Source: Prosapia bicincta
Lineage: Eukaryota > Arthropoda > Insecta > Hemiptera > Cercopidae
Reading direction: 5' to 3'
Length of the DNA stretch: 64,000 nucleotides
Assembly (NCBI GenBank): GCA_036971475.1
Contig: JBAIZL010000061.1
Span: forward strand, 1,032,501-1,096,500
The position numbers and the translations under genes were made by a program. Below are positions 58,734 to 64,000 of the stretch, piece after piece. The notes below the pieces were generated by a model, which was not told the origin of the DNA, ran no database searches, and was given only the letters and a program-made list of their open reading frames with translations. Numbering within the stretch: the stretch's first letter is position 1; each line of letters opens with the position of its first letter.

Positions 58734-60167
58734 TTATGTAAATTTTTCTATAACATCAATGACTTTATAAATAGTTTGGTGCCTTGATCTCACTTGAATT
58801 TGTTCATCAATTAATTTGTCTTTAACTTTATGCTTATAAATTTCCAATGTTTCAAATATATTCATTTTCAATCCTTTATTTAATTCTTTTATTAATTTCA
58901 TATTTTCTATTTCCGGAAACTCATGTCCATTATTAATACAATGCGTAGCTAAATTGGATTTGTATATGTTTGGTTTGATATAAGCGTTTAAATGTTCTTT
59001 GTATCTTTCTTTTGATTTCTTTTTTGTTTGTCCTACATATAATTTATTACAAGTTTGACATTTTATATTATATACTCCATTTCTTTCGTGCATATTATTT
59101 TGATTTTTGTTATTGTTTATTAAATTTGTAATTTTATTATCGGTTTTATATGTAACTTGTAAATTTGTTTCTTTAAATAATCTTGTAATTTTATTTATTT
59201 CATTACCAGTGAATGTAAAAGTTGTCCAAATATTTTCTCTCTTATTAGGTACAAAATTATTTTCGAGTTTCTGTTTTCTTATTATATTATTATTTAATTT
59301 ATCTATAGTTTTTCTTTTATATCCATTTTCTAAGCCAATTTGATATATTATATTTTTCTCCTTTATTTGATCATTTAAACTCATTGGTATTTTGTGCATT
59401 CTATGTAGTAAATTATAAAGCGCTGCCATTTTTTTGTTGTATGGATGGTTTGAATAATTGGGTATTATTTGATTTGTCTGCGTTGGTTTTCTATATATAT
59501 TACATTCAAATGATTCTTTATTTCTAGTAATTGTAATATCTAAATAATTTATTTTATTTTTTATTTCAAATTCATGAGTAAATTTTATATTTTCGTGTAT
59601 ATTATTTATACATTTTAATATTTTGTCAATGTTTGAACCATTATTATTTGATATGTATAATCCATCATCTACATATCTAAACCAGTGTCCATTTTGATCA
59701 TATGTTTTAATAATCTTATCTATATCAATGTCTATATTTTGTAAAAATATTTCCGATAATATGCTGGACATTGGAGAGCCCATTGTTAATCCATCCTTTT
59801 GTTTATAAGTTTTATTATTATATAAAAAATAATTTTGATTTAATATGATTTTTAATGTATTTATTATTTTTTGTGTTAATGTGTTATCTTTTTCAAATGT
59901 GTCTATATTATTTTTTATTATTTCAAGCGTTTTCATTATAGGTATGTTATTATACATGTTAGTAACATCAAATGATATTAATTTTGTATTATTATCAATT
60001 TTAATATCTTTTAATTTTTCAATAAGTTCAATCGAGTTTTTTATATTATGAGTATTATTTAATTTTACCTTATCTTTAAGTAATAAAGCCAAATATTTTG
60101 AAATTTTATAAGAAGGAGCTGTTGTAAAATTAACTAATGGCCTAATTGGTTTATCTTCTTTGTGCAA
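58734..60167 (-). pseudogene. Penelope RT and GIY-YIG endonuclease, copy 2
   Basis: 477 codons, nearly identical to copy 1 over the whole length. It keeps YVDD and a more canonical GIY-YIG lead, GVYNIKCQTCNKLYVGQTKK, then RYKEHLNAY. The TAA of copy 1 is CAA here, but upstream (about 60247) the sequence has ATCATTTTAAATT where copy 1 has ATCATCTAAATT, a 1-base shift that breaks the link to the RT lead. Each copy is therefore separately disabled after duplication. Confidence 0.9.
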
Positions 60168-60418
60168 TTTAATTAGTCCATTTAATCTTGGAATTTTAGG
60201 ATTCTCATTTATGTAATTATTAGTATATTTTTGATTAAATAATTTAAAATGATGTTTTTATTATATTTTTTATTTCATTTTGATATTTGTCTGTGGGATC
60301 TTTATTTATTTCTGTATATTGGTTTTTAGATATATAATTTTCAGTTTTATTTATATGTTCTTGTTTATCAATAATAACTACAGCATTACCTTTATCAGCT
60401 TTTGTCAAAATGAGATCA

Positions 60419-60745
60419 TTAGTTTTTTAATTTTTGTTTAATTTGATGAATTTGCGAGTATTGTTTTATGTGTGTATGATTAGTTTTCTTATTTTTAATT
60501 AACTTTATTATTTCATGTGATGTTTTTATTCGCATATTTTCTTGTTCCTCTACTTTTAGTTTATTGATCGCCAATTCAGTATCTATTATTATTGTATCAG
60601 TATTTATTTTTATATCTTTTTTAAGGTTGACTTTATTATTATTTTCTAAAATTTTTATTTCATTTTGACTGAATTTAGTATTTGTTAAATTAACGAAATT
60701 GGGGTGAAACTTATGATGTTGTATGATTACTTCATTATTTTTATC
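60419..60745 (-). pseudogene. Penelope N-terminal region, copy 2 (partial)
   Basis: Keeps only the last ~109 codons of the N-terminal region (from DKNNEVIIQHHKFHPNFVNL), then the same QKLKN* ending in an A6 run as copy 1. Codons upstream of 60745 in the open frame come from the inverted terminal fragment and microsatellites and are not real protein. Confidence 0.8.
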
Positions 60746-60778
60746 AGTATTCTTGTGTTTGAAATATTTGAAATTTAT

Positions 60779-60780
<2 letters not shown>
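60746..60780 (+). repeat. Inverted fragment of the Penelope terminal region
   Basis: AGTATTCTTGTGTTTGAAAT continuing to TTTATTA is the reverse complement of 58558-58591 with about one mismatch. It caps the 5' end of copy 2. Confidence 0.85.
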
Positions 60781-60781
<1 letters not shown>

Positions 60782-60821
<40 letters not shown>

Positions 60822-60828
60822 CATACAA

Positions 60829-60897
<69 letters not shown>
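60782..60897. repeat. (TA)n / (AC)n compound microsatellite
   Basis: TA at 60782-60819, AC at 60827-60840, AT at 60841-60879, AC at 60880-60897. It borders the Penelope pair as the TA tract at 55803-55838 does on the other side. Confidence 0.96.
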
Positions 60898-61009
60898 TAA
60901 AATATTTTTATCAAAACTTATTAAAAATATACAGTTTATATTATTATTTTAAGTATATTGCATATAAATTTCATTATTTCCAAGTATAACTAATTGATAA
61001 ATTTAATTT

Positions 61010-61200
61010 AAATCCAAAATGAAATGAAAATTGTACAACCAAAATATATTATTCTTAAAAATTACTTTAACAATTAATTATAAGTCACATGGAACTCAGA
61101 AACAACAACAGCTATTATGAACCCTTTCCAGATTCCACGATTGGTTTATTTAACCGAATCGTTTTAATTTGGTTTTATTTTCCTTTAATTTATTTTTAAA
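61010..61200 (+). repeat. Direct repeat flanking the Penelope pair, right copy
   Basis: Right-hand partner of 55558-55745, same orientation, with small indels (for example CAGAAACAACAACAGC against CAGAAACAAAACAGC). Confidence 0.85.
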
Positions 61201-64000
61201 CCCTTAGGTTAGCGTTCAACATCAACGTTTTGTAATTTCATTTTCTCTCTTAATTACGTATGTCAAAAATAAATATAAACATAACTAATTGCATTCTCAA
61301 AATACAATTATCTCGGATTTGTACATCTCGCAAAGTACTTTCACTTTATTTTCTGGAACACCGCTAGAAAACAGCTGAGACTGTTTAAGCACAGTCATTT
61401 TTCAGTTTTTCCATTTATGTAAGCAATTACTTAGAGGAAAGCTTTAGAGTTCTTAGCAGCTGCAAGAAATGATTTAATATTTAGTCTTAAATAAGAAAAT
61501 AAATATGAAAAGTAAGTTTTATTAAAGACTTCATTAAAAAGCGTTACTCAATCAACCTGTATATGCATTGTTTCTTGTAATTTTTACGTTTGTTCAGCGA
61601 TTACTCAAAAACTCCTAACAGATGTTGCTGAATTTTTTTCAATAAAAAAGATGATCTCATTTCAACTTTGAAAAAAAAATAGTTTATTAATTCCCAATAA
61701 TTCAGTTTTCTTTTTTTGCGTGAGTTAAGACTTTTAGGATGATTTCGTTAAAACATTTCCAAATAATATTTTCAAACTCTTCGATCATTTCTTATGAACA
61801 TTATTTATATTTGTAAGAGCATATAATCTACTTGCTGGTATTACATTCTAAATCAGACCTAAGATTTCATCAGAAATATGAAATGGTTTAAGTGATGCAT
61901 GTCTACATCCGTTTAAAGTTTATTAAATCTGTAAACACATTTTTTTAAATATTTGTAAAACAATGGTGTAATAATCTTAATTTATGTATTTTCTTAAAAA
62001 ACGATAATCTTTGTCTCAGCACTCTTCTCTCATACATTTATAAACATTAGATACTATTCCTCTACTTTGGATATTTAAAACATTCCCTCCAATCATTAAC
62101 TTGGATTTAAATTCTGCCATTTTTAAAAACGTACAAACAGTCACACGTTAAAAACACTTTACTGAACAACCCACAGTGACAGTCCACTTCCAAAACTTAC
62201 GACTGGCTATTAAAGGTCTTTAGGAATGTCCGAGAATTGTCATAGCAGCACTATCTATTAGTCATCGTTTGGGACGTCAACATTGTGATGAAGAGGAAAT
62301 GTTTTCATAATGGTCTTTGCCCAACCTTCACCCACCCTCGCTTATAGTAACGCGTCAAGGTCAAGAGCCAGCTGAACTGGAAATACCTATATGACAAAAC
62401 GTTTCTCACCATTACATATATAAACATACGTGTTGGGCGTATTGGCCTGACATGTTTTTTAATAACATAAATTATACCTAAAACAACCATCGGACCGATT
62501 TGCTTGACATTGTTTTGGGGGTAGTTATGTATTTTCATCTGTGCAACATGGTCTTAGTATTTTGTGTGTGTAAACAAAATACAGCTGTGTGTATTTTGTG
62601 TGTGTTATTCCATGTTCCAGCTGTCTACAGAATAAACCGACTGCCGAGACAAGTGTTTTTACGCTTATCATTAAGGCATGTACACGTGTCACATGTGAAT
62701 AATATGAGACTTTATAAATCTTTTGTATATAGAACGAAAGTGTAAACATATTCTCTCTCTGATAAGTAATTCTTACGATCCGATGAATGTTATACAAGAC
62801 TCGTAACAAATAAAGTTGTTAAAACCTAATAATTTACTTTTAAACAAATTTAGGTTTAAATTTGCTTCCTATTAAGGATGAGCTTATCTAAGTATACCAA
62901 TGTTTGTGCTTAGTTTCAATCAAGTACATTTTTTAAGATTAATTATTTTACAACTAAATAATTTAATATTTAGTAAATATTTCTGACTTCATTTTTCAGT
63001 TTTGTTAAATTTTGAAAACAATAGTAAAATTGTATGTAATACGTCATAATAAATTATTTATTTAATTATTAAAGTACATATATAAAGATAAATTTCTTTC
63101 AATGAACTAACGTTTTTGGTATAACCAACTCACAATTAAACATTTAAATATGCGTTTCACTAAAATTGTTAAGAAATAAGTGTGTCGGGCCGTAACTCAT
63201 GACAACTAGCTCCTAGAATAACACCATGTTTATAACGTCATGGTAGTTTTTCTATCGAACTTGAAGCACCATAATTAGTTATGTAAGTAGTATGAAGCAT
63301 GTAATTTTATACAGTGCGTTCATATTTCCAAAAGTAGCAACAACAGTTGAGTAGTACGAATAAACATACAAAGTTATTAGAAAACAATGTCAGGCCTAGT
63401 GAACCGACGGTGTTCTGGACTATTGCCTCGACATTGCAGCTAAAGTTTTAACGATACTTCCTCTTTTTTATAATTTTATTTTATATAAAGCCGACAAACC
63501 ATCTTTACGATGATTAATTATTGAGTACTTACTTATGAGTTATGAACTAAATCAATATAACTTGACTATATATACAGAAAGTAACAATTTGCGGTGAGTA
63601 ATAAAATGGAATGTTGTACTATATGATATCATAAGCTATACATAATTTAATTAAACGTGATATGTAACATAATTCAGAAATTTTCTATATTTTGAAATTA
63701 TGGTAAATTCAATATCAAAATTATTTAATCATAACCCAAAACACAACTCATCTTAAAAGGTATGATGTACTACCATCATATCTTGTAATGGTATATCAAT
63801 TAAAATTGACCACCATGGTTTTCATTCGGAAATCTCTTATGCGGCAGCATAGGAAGTTATACTTTAATAAATGAATCAAAGTAGATGGAATTTTTAAAGA
63901 AAAATTGAAGAATTACATGCATAATTTATTAATGCAAGATACATAAATCATATATTCCAGTTACTCAAACAAAGAAAATTTAATATTTTTACTCAATAAG
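61201..64000. other. AT-rich intergenic DNA to window end
   Basis: Overlapping frames of 77-94 codons at 62305-62809 are shadows of one another and carry no domain. No gene, RNA or named repeat seen. Confidence 0.4.

Larger units (their letters stand above)
58521..60780 (-). mobile_element. Penelope-like element, copy 2 (5'-truncated)
   Basis: The same unit as copy 1, offset by 2684-2685 bp, with very high identity. It ends at about 60745 within the N-terminal region, where the sequence switches to a 35-bp inverted copy of its own terminal region (60746-60780), then a TA microsatellite. Truncation with an inverted terminal fragment is typical of Penelope-like insertions. Confidence 0.92.

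Noticed and set aside
62305..62809. Overlapping frames of 77-94 codons on both strands
   Set aside because: They shadow one another, share no motif and lie in AT-rich DNA.

Overview
This window is AT-rich eukaryotic DNA, most likely from an arthropod and plausibly an insect. The evidence is indirect: canonical GT-AG splice signals in one small gene, long CA/TG/TA/TATG microsatellites, and a mix of repeat families (pogo/Tigger, Helitron, Penelope-like, jockey/I-type LINEs) typical of insect genomes. I recognise no ordinary host protein-coding gene and no convincing rRNA or tRNA gene. Almost everything that can be named is mobile or tandem-repeat DNA, and most of the coding capacity is decayed.

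Layout. 0.45-1.6 kb: two decayed LINE pieces. 2.0-3.7 kb: a 101-bp tandem array running into a decayed Tigger-like element. 4.1-8.2 kb: microsatellites, a diverged pair of duplicated blocks, and a ~500-bp repeat here called R. 8.2-11.1 kb: AT-rich DNA with a CRE-like cluster, a possible tRNA-derived SINE head and a possible Penelope-type terminus. 11.09-16.94 kb: about 49 copies of a 120-bp satellite whose unit is exactly 40 codons and is open on the minus strand. 17.39-17.69 kb: a Helitron Rep-domain relic. 19.5-27.26 kb: a nest in which a second copy of R carries a 2.1-kb Tigger and a 5.03-kb inverted-repeat element with its own small genes. 27.4-31.35, 46.7-49.15 and 51.05-52.86 kb: three apparent members of a long, mostly noncoding repeat family. 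33.0-33.9 kb: a second pogo-type transposase relic with a palindromic MITE beside it. 34.65-36.7 kb: a decayed LINE. 37.69-41.54 kb: a fairly young jockey/I-type LINE with endonuclease, RT and RNase H. 55.8-60.8 kb: two tandem Penelope-like elements with RT and GIY-YIG domains. The rest is AT-rich DNA in which I see no gene.

The best candidate for something undescribed is the 5.03-kb element at 22055-27080. It has an 8-bp target duplication, verified against an empty paralogous site at 7734-7741. Its inverted repeats are long and asymmetric. It holds three small gene-like regions: an intact 98-aa protein, a Cys-rich frame broken by one stop, and a two-exon acidic 57-aa protein. No transposase is visible, so it probably depends on a helper. 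The second point of interest is the Penelope pair: both copies keep a hammerhead-like motif whose stem II is preserved by a G-C to G-U change, both share a frameshift, and each has its own later lesion.
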